From contig NZ_CP031167.1 in assembly GCF_004346925.1 (NCBI RefSeq), positions 3,244,001-3,308,000 on the forward strand: a stretch of DNA of 64,000 bases, read 5' to 3'. Below are positions 48,967-58,011 of the stretch, one piece after another (position 1 is the first letter of the stretch; each line of letters opens with the position of its first letter). The notes below the pieces were generated by a model that worked only from the letters and a program-made list of their open reading frames with translations, was not told the DNA's origin and did no database searches. Position numbers and translations under genes: made by a program. This stretch comes from Stenotrophomonas sp. ASS1. GTDB taxonomy: Bacteria > Pseudomonadota > Gammaproteobacteria > Xanthomonadales > Xanthomonadaceae.

Positions 48967-50775
48967 TTACTTGTTGTCCATCTGCAGCACGGCCAGGAAC
49001 GCTTCCTGCGGGATCTCCACGCGGCCGACCTGCTTCATGCGCTTCTTGCCTTCCTTCTGCTTTTCCAGAAGCTTCTTCTTGCGCGAAACGTCGCCACCAT
49101 AGCACTTGGCCAGCACGTTCTTGCGCATGGCCTTGACCGTGGTACGGGCGATGATCTGCGAGCCGACGGCGGCCTGGATGGCCACGTCGAACATCTGGCG
49201 CGGGATCAGGTCCTTCATCTTTTCGCACAGCTCGCGGCCGCGACGGTCGGCATGGCTGCGGTGCACGATCAGCGACAGTGCATCGACCTTGTCACCGTTG
49301 ATCAGTACGTCCACGCGCACGAACGGGCCTGCGTCGAAGCGCACGAAGTGGTAATCCAGCGAGGCATAGCCCCGGCTGACCGACTTCAGCTTGTCGAAGA
49401 AGTCCAGCACCACCTCGGCCATCGGCAGCTCGTAGCTGATCTGCACCTGGCTGCCCAGGTAGTTGATGCCGATCTGGCTGCCGCGCTTCTCTTCGCACAG
49501 CTTGATGATGTTGCCGATGTACTCCTCGGGGGTGAGCACGTTGGCACGGATGATCGGCTCGCGGATCTCCTCGACCTGGTTCACCGGCGGCAGCTTGGCC
49601 GGGTTGTCCATGTTGATGATCGAGCCATCGGTCTTCAGGACTTCATACACCACCGTCGGCGCGGTGCTGATCAGGTCCAGGTTGTATTCGCGCTCCAGGC
49701 GCTCCTGCACGATTTCCATGTGCAGCATGCCGAGGAAGCCGCAGCGGAAGCCGAAGCCCATCGCCTCGGAGCTTTCCGGCTCGAAACGCAGCGCGGCATC
49801 GTTCAGGCGCAGCTTGTCCAGCGCTTCGCGCAGGTCCGGGTAGTCCTCGGCGTCGACCGGGAACAGGCCGGCGAACACGCGCGGCTGCATTTCCTGGAAA
49901 CCCGGCAGCGGCTTCGGCGCCGGGTCGCCGGCCAGGGTCAGGGTGTCGCCGACCGGCGCACCGTGCACGTCCTTGATGCTGGCGGTGACCCAACCCACTT
50001 CACCTGCACGCAGCGCCGGCAGCACCTTGCGCTTCGGGGTGAACACGCCGACGTTGTCGACCTGGTGGTTGCGGCCGGTGGACATCACCTGCAGCTTGTC
50101 ACCTGCCTTGATCTCGCCCTGCATCACGCGCACCAGCGAGACCACACCCAGGTAGTTGTCGAACCAGGAGTCGATGATCAGCGCCTGCAGCTTGTCGGTG
50201 TCGCGCGGCTTCGGCGGCGGGATGCGATGCACGATCGCTTCCAGCACGTCCTGCACGTTTAGCCCGGTCTTGGCGCTGACCGGCACGGCGTCGGAGGCAT
50301 CGATGCCGATCACGGCCTCGATCTCGGCCTTGGCGCGCTCGATGTCGGCGGTGGGCAGGTCGATCTTGTTGATCACCGGCACCACTTCCAGGCCCTGCTC
50401 CACGGCGGTGTAGCAGTTGGCCACCGACTGCGCTTCCACGCCCTGGGCCGCATCGACCACCAGCAGCGCGCCTTCGCAGGCGGCCAGCGAGCGGCTGACT
50501 TCATAGGAGAAGTCGACGTGGCCGGGGGTGTCGATGAAGTTCAGATGGTAGGTCTGCCCGTCCTTGGCCAGGTACGGCAGCGACACCGACTGCGCCTTGA
50601 TCGTGATGCCACGCTCGCGCTCGATCGGGTTGGAGTCGAGCACCTGCGCTTCCATCTCGCGGGCCTGCAGGCCACCACAGAGCTGGATGATGCGGTCGGC
50701 CAGCGTGGACTTGCCGTGGTCGACATGGGCGATGATGGAGAAGTTGCGGATGTTCCGCATCGAATCAGAAGACAT
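48967..50775 (-). CDS. lepA: Elongation factor 4 (LepA)
   Basis: A 602-residue translational GTPase. G1 is [13 protein letters not shown] (17-29), switch I/II include [10 protein letters not shown] and DTPGHVDFS, and NKIDLP is G4. The unique LepA C-terminal domain ends with [19 protein letters not shown] sequence (here [17 protein letters not shown]). It acts on stalled ribosomes and in initiation. First gene of the lepA-recO unit, downstream of mucD; two hairpins (50877-50931) in between probably end the sigma operon. Confidence 0.96.
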   Translation of the reverse strand: MSSDSMRNIRNFSIIAHVDHGKSTLADRIIQLCGGLQAREMEAQVLDSNPIERERGITIKAQSVSLPYLAKDGQTYHLNFIDTPGHVDFSYEVSRSLAACEGALLVVDAAQGVEAQSVANCYTAVEQGLEVVPVINKIDLPTADIERAKAEIEAVIGIDASDAVPVSAKTGLNVQDVLEAIVHRIPPPKPRDTDKLQALIIDSWFDNYLGVVSLVRVMQGEIKAGDKLQVMSTGRNHQVDNVGVFTPKRKVLPALRAGEVGWVTASIKDVHGAPVGDTLTLAGDPAPKPLPGFQEMQPRVFAGLFPVDAEDYPDLREALDKLRLNDAALRFEPESSEAMGFGFRCGFLGMLHMEIVQERLEREYNLDLISTAPTVVYEVLKTDGSIINMDNPAKLPPVNQVEEIREPIIRANVLTPEEYIGNIIKLCEEKRGSQIGINYLGSQVQISYELPMAEVVLDFFDKLKSVSRGYASLDYHFVRFDAGPFVRVDVLINGDKVDALSLIVHRSHADRRGRELCEKMKDLIPRQMFDVAIQAAVGSQIIARTTVKAMRKNVLAKCYGGDVSRKKKLLEKQKEGKKRMKQVGRVEIPQEAFLAVLQMDNK

Positions 50776-50876
50776 AGGTGGCGGCGGCGCGCGGCGTCGT
50801 CAGGGTAACGGTCGATTATCGCATGCCCGGCGCCCGCCCGCGAAAACGGCCTCATCGGACCGGGCCCGGAATGGCC

Positions 50877-50931
50877 GAAGCCCCGCCAGGGCGGGGCTTC
50901 GGGGAAAAGCAGGGGCCGCCGAAGCGGCCCC
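50877..50931 (-). terminator. Two hairpins after mucD
   Basis: On the minus strand GGGGCCGC-TTCG-GCGGCCCC (50912-50931) is followed by a perfect 11-bp stem with GAAGCCCCGCC arms (50877-50900). There is only a short T-run (CTGCTTTTCC) between them. They separate the mucD stop from lepA. Confidence 0.7.
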
Positions 50932-50939
50932 GGCAGGCC

Positions 50940-52475
50940 TTACTGGCCGGCCTTGACCGCGACGAACGCGCTGTTGCCGCTGCCGGTGCGCACCAGCAGC
51001 ATCACCACGTCACCCTTCTTGTAGCTGGAAAGCGCACGGTTCAGCGCGTCCACGCTGCCGACCTGGGTGCTGGCCACCTGCAGGATCACCATGCCCGGAG
51101 ACAGGCCCGCATCACGCGCGCCCTGGCCCTTGACCCCGGTGATGCGCACGCCTTCGCCCGATTCCAGGCCCAGCTGCTTGCGCTGCGGTGCGGTCAGGTC
51201 ACTGACGTCCAGCCCCAGCAGGGCATTGGCGCCGGCCTGCGGAGCCGCATCGCTGTCGCCGGTGGCCGGGCCACGCGAACCGGCCTGCCCGTCTTCGGTC
51301 AGTGCGGTCAGGGTGGCACTGAGGTCGCGCGGCTTGCCATCACGGATCACACCCAGGGTGACCCGGCTGCCCGGTGCCATCGCGCCGATCAGCGGCGGCA
51401 GGTCGGACCAGCTGTTGACCGGCGCGCCGTTCACCGAACGGATCACATCACCGATCTTCACCCCGGCCCGGGCTGCAGCCGAGTCCGGCACGATCTGGTT
51501 GACCAGGGCGCCGCGGCTGTCCGGCAGGCCCATCGCCTGCGCCTTCAGCCCGTCGATTTCCTGCACCACCGCGCCGAGCTGGCCACGGGTGACCTTGCCG
51601 GTCTTCTTGATCTGCTCGACCGCGCTCATCGCCAGGTCGATGGGGATCGCGAAGCTGATGCCCATGTAGCCGCCCGAGGCGGAGAAGATCTGCGAGTTGA
51701 TGCCGACCACTTCGCCACGGGTGTTCAGCAGCGGGCCACCGGAGTTGCCCTGGTTGATCGCCACGTCGGTCTGGATGAAGGGCACGTAGCGCTGGTCCGG
51801 GCCACCTGTGCTGCGGCCGAGGGCGCTGACCACGCCGGCAGTGACCGAGTGGTCGAGGCCGAACGGCGAACCGATCGCGACCACCCACTGACCCGGCTTG
51901 AGGGAGTTGGAGTCGCCAACGCGCACGGTCGGCAGGTTCTTGCCGTCGATTTTCAGCAGTGCCACGTCGTACTGCTGGTCGCTGCCCACCACTTTCGCGG
52001 TGAACTCACGGCGGTCACCCAGCTTGACCTTCACCTCGCTGGCATCGGCCACCACGTGGTAGTTGGTCAGCACATAGCCATCGGGCGAGATGATGAAGCC
52101 CGAGCCCATGCCGCGGCCCTTGATGCTGGGGCCACCGTCCGGACCGCCCGGGCCCTGCCCCGGCATCGGGAAATCCGGGCCGAAGAAGCGGCGGAAGAAC
52201 TCCGGCATGTCATCGTCGCCCCCCATCGGGCCCCGCGAGGCCTGGCGGTTGTTGCGGACGATGGTGGTGTCGACGTTGACCACGCCAGGCCCGACCTGTT
52301 CGACCAGATTGGTGAAGTCAGGCAGGCCCGTGACCAGCGGCTGGGCCGGGGCCCGCGGCGCGGCGGCCGGCGCGGCCTGGGTCTGGGCGGCCGGAGCCGG
52401 GGCCTGCGCGCAGGCCACCAACGGCAGGGTCAGGGCCAGCAGGCCCATGGCCTGCGTGCGGAGTCGGGGAGTCAT
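50940..52475 (-). CDS. mucD: DegP/MucD-type periplasmic serine protease with two PDZ domains
   Basis: A 511-residue HtrA protease. The triad is His140 in TNYHVVAD, Asp170 in QYDVALLK and Ser245 in QGNSGGPLL. Two PDZ domains follow (about 290-380 and 410-505). The N-terminus MTPRLRTQAMGLLALTLPLVAC has a possible lipobox LVAC with Cys22, so the enzyme may be membrane-tethered, unlike classical DegP. It is third in rpoE-rseA-mucD, the envelope-stress operon known from Xanthomonas and Pseudomonas. Start at 52475 follows GGAGG by 10 bases. It degrades misfolded envelope proteins. Confidence 0.93.
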   Translation of the reverse strand: MTPRLRTQAMGLLALTLPLVACAQAPAPAAQTQAAPAAAPRAPAQPLVTGLPDFTNLVEQVGPGVVNVDTTIVRNNRQASRGPMGGDDDMPEFFRRFFGPDFPMPGQGPGGPDGGPSIKGRGMGSGFIISPDGYVLTNYHVVADASEVKVKLGDRREFTAKVVGSDQQYDVALLKIDGKNLPTVRVGDSNSLKPGQWVVAIGSPFGLDHSVTAGVVSALGRSTGGPDQRYVPFIQTDVAINQGNSGGPLLNTRGEVVGINSQIFSASGGYMGISFAIPIDLAMSAVEQIKKTGKVTRGQLGAVVQEIDGLKAQAMGLPDSRGALVNQIVPDSAAARAGVKIGDVIRSVNGAPVNSWSDLPPLIGAMAPGSRVTLGVIRDGKPRDLSATLTALTEDGQAGSRGPATGDSDAAPQAGANALLGLDVSDLTAPQRKQLGLESGEGVRITGVKGQGARDAGLSPGMVILQVASTQVGSVDALNRALSSYKKGDVVMLLVRTGSGNSAFVAVKAGQ

Positions 52476-52549
52476 CGGACGGCAACCTCCGGATCGGATG
52501 GAAAGAGGAATACGGGCCCCGCCGACGGCGGGGCGTGAAAGCGCCCGGC

Positions 52550-53437
52550 TCAGTCGCGCGGGCGCGGCGGCACCGGCAGGTCGTCCTGCAGGCGCGGCTC
52601 GAACGGGTAGAACGCGGCGCCCCCGGCGTGGGCCGGGAAGCTCGCATTGAGCGCGCCACCGGCAGCGGGCGCCAGGCTGGAGCGCGGCCACGGTCGCGCC
52701 TGCAGGCCACCAACCTCACCGAACGGCATGTTGCGGCTGGCATTGGCCGGCACGGTCGGGGTCAGCGGCGCCTGTGCGGCGGCCACGGCGCGTTGCGGCA
52801 TGTCCTCGCGCTGGGCGGCACGCGCGGCCTGCTGGCTGCGGGTAGCGCTGGCGCGACGGGTGTCCTGGCGTCGGCTGGCCGCGGCCATGGCCACTGCCGG
52901 TACACCGGCCACGGCCATTGCGGCGGTATCCACCGAGGCTTCGGTTACCGGAGCCGGCGTCGTCGGCGCCGGTGCGGGCGCAAGTTCGGCCTGGCTGGCG
53001 ATCACCTGCGGTGCCAGCGGCTCGCCCGGGGTGGCCTCTTTCAGCTTCTCGCCGCCCATGAACAGCGCCACCGCCGCCACCGAGGCGGCCAGTGCGGCGC
53101 CACCGCCCCAGGCCCGCCAACCGCTGCGGCGCACCTCGCGGCGCGGCTCGGCCTGCGGCGCCGGTTCGGCAGCGATGGCGGCGGCCACGGCCGCGCTGAA
53201 GCCGGCCGGCGCCAGCGCCGAGGCCTGCCCGCGCATCACGTCACCCAGCAGCTGCCAGCGTTCCTGGCAGCCGGCCAGCTCGGGGTCGTGCTCCATCCGG
53301 CGCAGCAGGAAGCGCGCTTCGTCGGCGCCCAGCTCGCCATCGACCAGGGCCGACAGCTGTTCGCGATGGCGCTGGTCCAGGCGCTGCCCGGCGGGCGATT
53401 GGTGGTTCTGCGATTCGTTGAACGGATTACTGGTCAT
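52550..53437 (-). CDS. rseA: Anti-sigma-E factor RseA
   Basis: A 295-residue membrane anti-sigma factor. The N-terminal domain HREQLSALVDGELGADEARF ... CQERWQLLGDVMRGQ (residues 24-72) is the RseA/MucA sigma-binding module. One membrane helix (near 113-127) follows, then a long Ala/Pro-rich periplasmic tail to FYPFEPRLQDDLPVPPRP. It should hold RpoE until proteolysis by DegS- and RseP-type proteases. The ATG overlaps the rpoE stop by 4 bases. No rseB gene follows; mucD comes next. Confidence 0.9.
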   Translation of the reverse strand: MTSNPFNESQNHQSPAGQRLDQRHREQLSALVDGELGADEARFLLRRMEHDPELAGCQERWQLLGDVMRGQASALAPAGFSAAVAAAIAAEPAPQAEPRREVRRSGWRAWGGGAALAASVAAVALFMGGEKLKEATPGEPLAPQVIASQAELAPAPAPTTPAPVTEASVDTAAMAVAGVPAVAMAAASRRQDTRRASATRSQQAARAAQREDMPQRAVAAAQAPLTPTVPANASRNMPFGEVGGLQARPWPRSSLAPAAGGALNASFPAHAGGAAFYPFEPRLQDDLPVPPRPRD

Positions 53438-54054
53438 ACGCGGCTCTTCTCACGGGTGGCGCTGCCGATGTCCAACAGCGGCCGGAGTTCGGTGTCGATC
53501 GCCTCGCGCGCCCGGAAGATCCGTGAACGCACGGTGCCGATCGGGCACCCCATTTTCTGCGCGATATCTTCGTAACTCAGGCCTTCCACCTCGCGCAGGG
53601 TGATCGCCAACCGGAGTTCTTCCGGCAGCGCATTGACGGCCTTCATCACTGTCTGTTCCAGTTCCTGGCGCATCAACTCGCGTTCGGGCGTATCGGTGTC
53701 GCGCAGGCGCGTCCCGCTGTCGAACTGTTCGGCGTCACCGATGTCGATGTCATCGGTCGGCGGCCGGCGATTGTGTGAAGCCAGGTAGTTTTTGGCGGTA
53801 TTCACGGCGATTCGATGCAACCAGGTTGAGAACTGGGCATCGCCGCGGAAACTTCCGATCGCGCGGTACGCACGGATGAAAGTGTCCTGGGCGACGTCCT
53901 GACATTCGCTCCAGTCGGCGATGTAGCGACCGACCAGGGCCACCACGCGATGCTGGTACTTGCGCACCAGGACATCGAACGCGGCGCTCTCGCCGTGCTG
54001 CACGCGCCGGACCAGTTCCAGATCCAGCTCCTGAGGTGTATCAACATCGGCCAT
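53434..54054 (-). CDS. rpoE: RNA polymerase sigma-E factor RpoE (AlgU-type)
   Basis: A 206-residue ECF sigma factor. Region 2 includes FDVLVRKYQHRVVALVGRYI and AQDTFIRAYRAIGSFRGD; region 4 includes LPEELRLAITLREVEGLSYEDIAQKMGCP and GTVRSRIFRAREAI. It controls envelope-stress genes, including its own operon with rseA and mucD. The ATG at 54054 is chosen from the conserved N-terminus; a sigma-E type promoter lies 41 bases upstream. Confidence 0.95.
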   Translation of the reverse strand: MADVDTPQELDLELVRRVQHGESAAFDVLVRKYQHRVVALVGRYIADWSECQDVAQDTFIRAYRAIGSFRGDAQFSTWLHRIAVNTAKNYLASHNRRPPTDDIDIGDAEQFDSGTRLRDTDTPERELMRQELEQTVMKAVNALPEELRLAITLREVEGLSYEDIAQKMGCPIGTVRSRIFRAREAIDTELRPLLDIGSATREKSRV

Positions 54055-54094
54055 GAGGGGCCGCACTCCTGTCAGCCCAACCGACGTCGGGCAA

Positions 54095-54122
54095 TGAGAC
54101 TGCCAATCCCGGGAAAAGTTCA
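54095..54122 (-). promoter_or_regulatory. Sigma-E-type autoregulatory promoter of rpoE
   Basis: On the minus strand TGAACTT (54116-54122) is followed after 15 bases by GTCTCA (54095-54100), close to the E. coli sigma-E consensus GGAACTT-N15/16-GTCTAA. It predicts a leader of about 34 bases before the rpoE ATG. Confidence 0.7.
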
Positions 54123-54289
54123 GTCGCCGATCACCTGGCGCCGCACCAGCTTTTAACCACCGTTCCGTTAGCGTCCCGGTCCACGGCCATGGATCCGGGG
54201 TCGCCACTCCCCTGCTATTGGGATTTGACGCGGGGGAAACAACCTCTGGATCATAGCCGCTTCTCCATACACAACCGGATGGAACGTCC

Positions 54290-56353
54290 ATGCTCTCAGG
54301 CTTCGATGGTCTCCGCTTCAGCCACTGGCACCCCGAGATCCGCGACGACGGCGTGGTGGTTCTCTCCCTGGATCGTCAGGACAGCAGCGTCAACGCCATG
54401 TCGCAGGACGTGCTGCTGGAACTGGGCGACCTGCTCGAGCGCATTGCACTGGACCCGCCCAAGGGCGTGGTGATCCAGTCGCTGAAGAAGGCCGGCTTCA
54501 TTGCCGGTGCCGACCTGAAGGAGTTCCAGGAGTTCGACCGCCGCGGCACCGTCAACGACGCCATCCGTCGCGGCCAGGCCACCTACCAGAAGCTGGCTGA
54601 ACTGCCCTGCCCGACCGTGGCAGCCATCCACGGCCACTGCCTGGGCGGCGGTACCGAGCTGGCGCTGGCCTGCCGCTACCGCGTGGCCTCCAATGACAGC
54701 AGTACCCGCATCGGCCTACCGGAGACCCAGCTGGGCATCTTCCCGGGCTGGGGTGGCAGCGCGCGCCTGCCTCAGCTGGTCGGCGCACCGGCGGCGATGG
54801 ACATGATGCTGACCGGCCGCACCCTGTCGGCCTCGGCCGCGCGCGGCATCGGCCTGGTCGACAAGGTGGTGGCACCAGCAGTGGTGCTCGACACCGCCGT
54901 CGCGCTGGCGCTGTCCGGCACCACCCGCCCGTTCAAGCAGCGCGCGACGGCCTGGGCCACCAACACCTGGCTGGCACGCACCCTGCTGGCACCGCAGATG
55001 GTCAAGCAGGTCGCACGCAAGGCCAAGAAGGACCAGTACCCGGCGCCCTACGCGCTGATCAGCACCTGGCAGCGCAGCGGCGGCAAGCCGATCCAGGCAC
55101 GCCTGGATGCCGAGCGGCGTGCCGTGGTGAAGCTGGCCAGCACGCCGACCGCGCGCAACCTGATCCGCATCTTCTTCCTGACCGAGCGCCTGAAGGGCCT
55201 CGGCGGTGGTGATTCCGGCATCCGCCACGTGCACGTGGTCGGCGCCGGCGTGATGGGCGGTGATATCGCCGCGTGGGCCGCCTACAAGGGCTTCGAGGTG
55301 ACCCTGCAGGACCGCGAGCAGCGCTTCATCGACCCGGCCATGGAGCGCGCGCAGGCGCTGTTCGCCAAGAAGGTACGCGACGAGAGCAAGCGTCCCGCGG
55401 TGGCCGCGCGCCTGCGTGCCGACCTGGAAGGCAACGGCGTGGCCGAGGCCGACCTGGTGATCGAAGCGATCATCGAGAACCCGGAAGCCAAGCGCGCGCT
55501 GTACCAGACGCTGGAACCGAAGATGAAGCTGGACGCGCTGCTGACCACCAACACCTCGTCGATTCCACTGGTGGAGCTGCGCGACCACATCCAGCGCCCG
55601 GCACAGTTCGCTGGCCTGCACTACTTCAACCCGGTCGCGCAGATGCCGCTGGTGGAAATCATCCATCACGACGGCATGGCGCCTGAGACCGAACGTCGCC
55701 TGGCCGCGTTCTGCAAAGCACTGGGCAAGTTCCCGGTGCCGGTGGCCGGCAGCCCGGGCTTCCTGGTCAACCGCGTGCTGTTCCCGTACATGCTGGAAGC
55801 CGCCACTGCCTACGCCGAAGGCATCCCGGGCCCGGTGATCGACAGGGCGGCGGTGAAGTTCGGCATGCCGATGGGCCCGATCGAACTGATCGATACCGTG
55901 GGCCTGGACGTGGCCGCTGGCGTTGGCCGCGAACTGGCACCGTTCCTCGGCCTGCAGATTCCGGCCGCGCTGCAGACGGTGGAACCGGACAAGCGCGGTA
56001 AGAAGGATGGCCAGGGCATCTATACCTGGGAAAACGGCCGTGCGAAGAAGCCGGACGTGGCCAGCGATTACCAGGCACCGGCCGATCTGGAGGACCGCCT
56101 GATCCTGCCGCTGTTGAATGAAGCGGTGGCCTGCCTGCACGAAGGCGTGGTGGCCGATGCGGACCTGCTGGATGCCGGCGTGATCTTCGGCACCGGCTTC
56201 GCACCGTTCCGCGGTGGTCCGATCCAGCACATCCGTGCGGTCGGTGCCGATGCGATCGTCGAGCGGCTGAAGGCACTGCAGCAGCGTCACGGCGACCGTT
56301 TCGCCCCGCGCCCGGGCTGGGACAACCCCGCCCTGCGCGAACCGGTGGTGTGA
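54290..56353 (+). CDS. FadB/FadJ-type multifunctional enoyl-CoA hydratase/3-hydroxyacyl-CoA dehydrogenase
   Basis: A 687-residue fusion enzyme of fatty-acid beta-oxidation. Residues 1-290 are a crotonase domain with FIAGADLKEFQEF and HGHCLGGGTELALACRYR and the catalytic Glu in GLPETQLGIFPGWGG. Residues about 308-680 are the hydroxyacyl-CoA dehydrogenase: NAD fold VHVVGAGVMGGDIAAW, GLHYFNPVAQMPLVEI with the catalytic His, and the C-terminal FGTGFAPFRGGPIQ. No thiolase (fadA) gene is adjacent. It is divergent from rpoE. Terminator-like hairpins follow. Confidence 0.93.
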   Translation: MLSGFDGLRFSHWHPEIRDDGVVVLSLDRQDSSVNAMSQDVLLELGDLLERIALDPPKGVVIQSLKKAGFIAGADLKEFQEFDRRGTVNDAIRRGQATYQKLAELPCPTVAAIHGHCLGGGTELALACRYRVASNDSSTRIGLPETQLGIFPGWGGSARLPQLVGAPAAMDMMLTGRTLSASAARGIGLVDKVVAPAVVLDTAVALALSGTTRPFKQRATAWATNTWLARTLLAPQMVKQVARKAKKDQYPAPYALISTWQRSGGKPIQARLDAERRAVVKLASTPTARNLIRIFFLTERLKGLGGGDSGIRHVHVVGAGVMGGDIAAWAAYKGFEVTLQDREQRFIDPAMERAQALFAKKVRDESKRPAVAARLRADLEGNGVAEADLVIEAIIENPEAKRALYQTLEPKMKLDALLTTNTSSIPLVELRDHIQRPAQFAGLHYFNPVAQMPLVEIIHHDGMAPETERRLAAFCKALGKFPVPVAGSPGFLVNRVLFPYMLEAATAYAEGIPGPVIDRAAVKFGMPMGPIELIDTVGLDVAAGVGRELAPFLGLQIPAALQTVEPDKRGKKDGQGIYTWENGRAKKPDVASDYQAPADLEDRLILPLLNEAVACLHEGVVADADLLDAGVIFGTGFAPFRGGPIQHIRAVGADAIVERLKALQQRHGDRFAPRPGWDNPALREPVV

Positions 56354-56387
56354 GTTGATCGGCCGGGCCTGCGGCCCGGCACCCGCG

Positions 56388-56446
56388 GTAGTGCCGGCCG
56401 CTGGCCGGCAGCCCCAAAAGCCAGAGCCGCAGCGGCTCTGGCTTTT
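56388..56446 (+). terminator. SMAG repeat followed by strong terminator
   Basis: GTAGTGCCGGCCGCTGGCCG (from 56388) is a SMAG unit. It is followed by AAAAGCCAGAGCC, loop GCAGC, GGCTCTGGCTTTT (56416-56446), a 13-bp perfect stem ending in T residues, a good rho-independent terminator for the FadB-like gene. Confidence 0.8.
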
Positions 56447-56459
56447 CTGTTTGCTGGGC

Positions 56460-56557
56460 GGGGCGGTGTGGGCAGGCAGGACACGCCGTAAACCCGTCCA
56501 TGGGGGCTCGATGGCGCCATCCATGGCGCCAACGGTCCTGCCTGCCCACACCGCCCC
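56460..56557 (-). repeat. ATGGAY-loop element copy E
   Basis: In reverse orientation. Outer arms of 23 bp are perfectly complementary (plus-strand 5' arm starts GGGGCGGTGTGGGCAGGCAG). On the minus strand hairpin 1 is GGCGCC-ATGGAT-GGCGCC and hairpin 2 is CCC-ATGGAC-GGG. The 674-base stretch 56354-57027 holds no gene: it contains this element, copy F, SMAG repeats and a T-rich linker. Confidence 0.9.
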
Positions 56558-56601
56558 ACCCCTGACAGTTTCCCGGTGACGGTCAGTGACCTTCGGGAGC
56601 T

Positions 56602-56651
56602 GGTAGGTGTCGACCTTGGTCGACACGCTTGGTCCACGCCATGCGTGGATG
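56602..56651. repeat. Two SMAG-type palindromes
   Basis: GTAGGTGTCGACCTTGGTCG (from 56602) and, after CGCTTGG, a partial unit TCCACGCCATGCGTGGATG (56632-56651). Confidence 0.75.
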
Positions 56652-56734
56652 CGAGCGAAGCGACCGGCGTTTGATTTTGACTTTGATTTTCTTTTTTCTT
56701 CTCCGTGGCTGGACAGCACACGGAAACCGTCAGA

Positions 56735-56838
56735 GGCCGGGCGGGTGGGTGGCGCAGGGGCGTGAGCCGCATGGATGCGGCGATCGAGCTTACATGGACG
56801 TACTTGCAGCGTCCCCTGCGCCACCCACCCGCCCGGCC
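56735..56838 (+). repeat. ATGGAY-loop element copy F (type 2)
   Basis: Outer arms of 26 bp are perfectly complementary (5' arm starts GGCCGGGCGGGTGGGTGGCG). Hairpin 1 is GCCGC-ATGGAT-GCGGC; hairpin 2 is TAC-ATGGAC-GTA within CGAGCT...ACTTGCAGCG. It is preceded by a T-rich TTTGAT/TTTGAC linker (56669-56702) and followed by CCACGAGGGGCTGCGCCGTT (56886-56905), shared with copy G. Confidence 0.9.
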
Positions 56839-56917
56839 AAGCGCAGCTTTTGATCTTGCTTCTGCCTTCAGCGACCAACCCACAGCCACGAGGGGCTGCG
56901 CCGTTGGCTGGAACCCC

Positions 56918-56939
56918 AGTCGAGCAAGCTCGACTCTAC
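56918..56939. repeat. SMAG repeat (inverted)
   Basis: AGTCGAGCAAGCTCGACT followed by CTAC, an inverted SMAG unit 89 bases upstream of the pirin gene. Confidence 0.75.
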
Positions 56940-57027
56940 GGAACAACCTGTTACCCATACGGGGCATGTCCCCGTCACCGCTGCATGCGATGCTGATCAC
57001 CTGATCCCTGCCAGCGAGAACGCCCGC

Positions 57028-57891
57028 ATGACCACCATCATCGCCCCGCGCGTGCACGACATCGGCGGACTCGAAGTCCGTCGCGCCGTCCCGACCCTGC
57101 AGGCGCGCAGCATCGGCTCGTTCGTGTTCGTCGACCAGATGGGCCCGGCACTCATGCATCCCGGCACCGCCATCGACGTGCGCCCGCATCCGCATATCGG
57201 CCTGGCCACCGTCACCTATCTGTGGTCGGGCGCGATCGGCCACCGCGACACGCTGGGTTCGGATCAGGTGATCCGCCCCGGTGACGTCAACTGGATGACC
57301 GCCGGCCGCGGCATCGCCCATTCCGAGCGCACGCCGCAGCCGGACCGCGACCATGACAACCCGATCCACGGCATGCAGACCTGGGTGGCGCTGCCGAAAT
57401 CGCATGAGGAAATCGAACCGGCGTTCTACCACCATGCCGCCGCCACCCTGCCGGAGCAGCGCCGCAATGGCGCATGGCTGCGCGTCATTGCCGGCCGCGC
57501 CTACGGCGAAGAATCGCCGGTGAAGGTGTTCGCCGATACGCTCAACGTGGCGATCGACCTCGACCCGGATGCGGAAATCGATATCGACAACGGCCACCGC
57601 GAGCGCGCGCTGTACATCCTCGAAGGCGACGCGCAGCTGGATGGCGTGGACATCCCTGCCCAGCACCTGGTGATCCCCGAGGCTGGTGCGCGTGGCCGCC
57701 TGCGCGCGAAGACGCCGGTGAAGGCGATGTTGTTCGGTGGCGAGCCGCTGGATGGCCCGCGTCACCTGTGGTGGAACTTCGTGTCCAGCTCGAAGGAACG
57801 TATCGAACAGGCCAAGCACGACTGGGAGGCCGGCCGCTTCGGCACCATTCCGGGCGACGACAAGGAATTCATCCCGCTGCCGCAGTACTGA
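57028..57891 (+). CDS. Pirin family protein 1
   Basis: A 287-residue bicupin of the pirin family. The N-terminal cupin has the metal-binding set RPHPHIGLATVTYLWSG (His near 52, 54, 56) and NWMTAGRGIAHSER with a further His. The C-terminal cupin includes ERALYILEGDAQLDG and VPIPAQHLVIPE-like DIPAQHLVIPE. Pirins bind iron; some oxidise quercetin, others act as redox regulators. It shares the fold but is clearly different from the pirin at 59515-60366. Confidence 0.92.
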   Translation: MTTIIAPRVHDIGGLEVRRAVPTLQARSIGSFVFVDQMGPALMHPGTAIDVRPHPHIGLATVTYLWSGAIGHRDTLGSDQVIRPGDVNWMTAGRGIAHSERTPQPDRDHDNPIHGMQTWVALPKSHEEIEPAFYHHAAATLPEQRRNGAWLRVIAGRAYGEESPVKVFADTLNVAIDLDPDAEIDIDNGHRERALYILEGDAQLDGVDIPAQHLVIPEAGARGRLRAKTPVKAMLFGGEPLDGPRHLWWNFVSSSKERIEQAKHDWEAGRFGTIPGDDKEFIPLPQY

Positions 57892-57968
57892 CATCGCGTG
57901 TTGCACACATCCGAAGGTGTATCCCTGCACCCGGCGTTGACACTACAGTCACCCGCTGATCATTGAAA

Positions 57969-57984
57969 TGTGACATAAATCACA
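57969..57984. promoter_or_regulatory. CRP/Clp-type binding site upstream of aqpZ
   Basis: TGTGACATAAATCACA is a perfect TGTGA-N6-TCACA palindrome, the consensus shared by E. coli CRP and the xanthomonad protein Clp. It ends 28 bases before the aqpZ ATG and 12 before the Shine-Dalgarno, so it would overlap the core promoter or early leader. Confidence 0.75.
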
Positions 57985-58011
57985 CTTTCGACCGTCAAAG
58001 GAGTGCAACAC

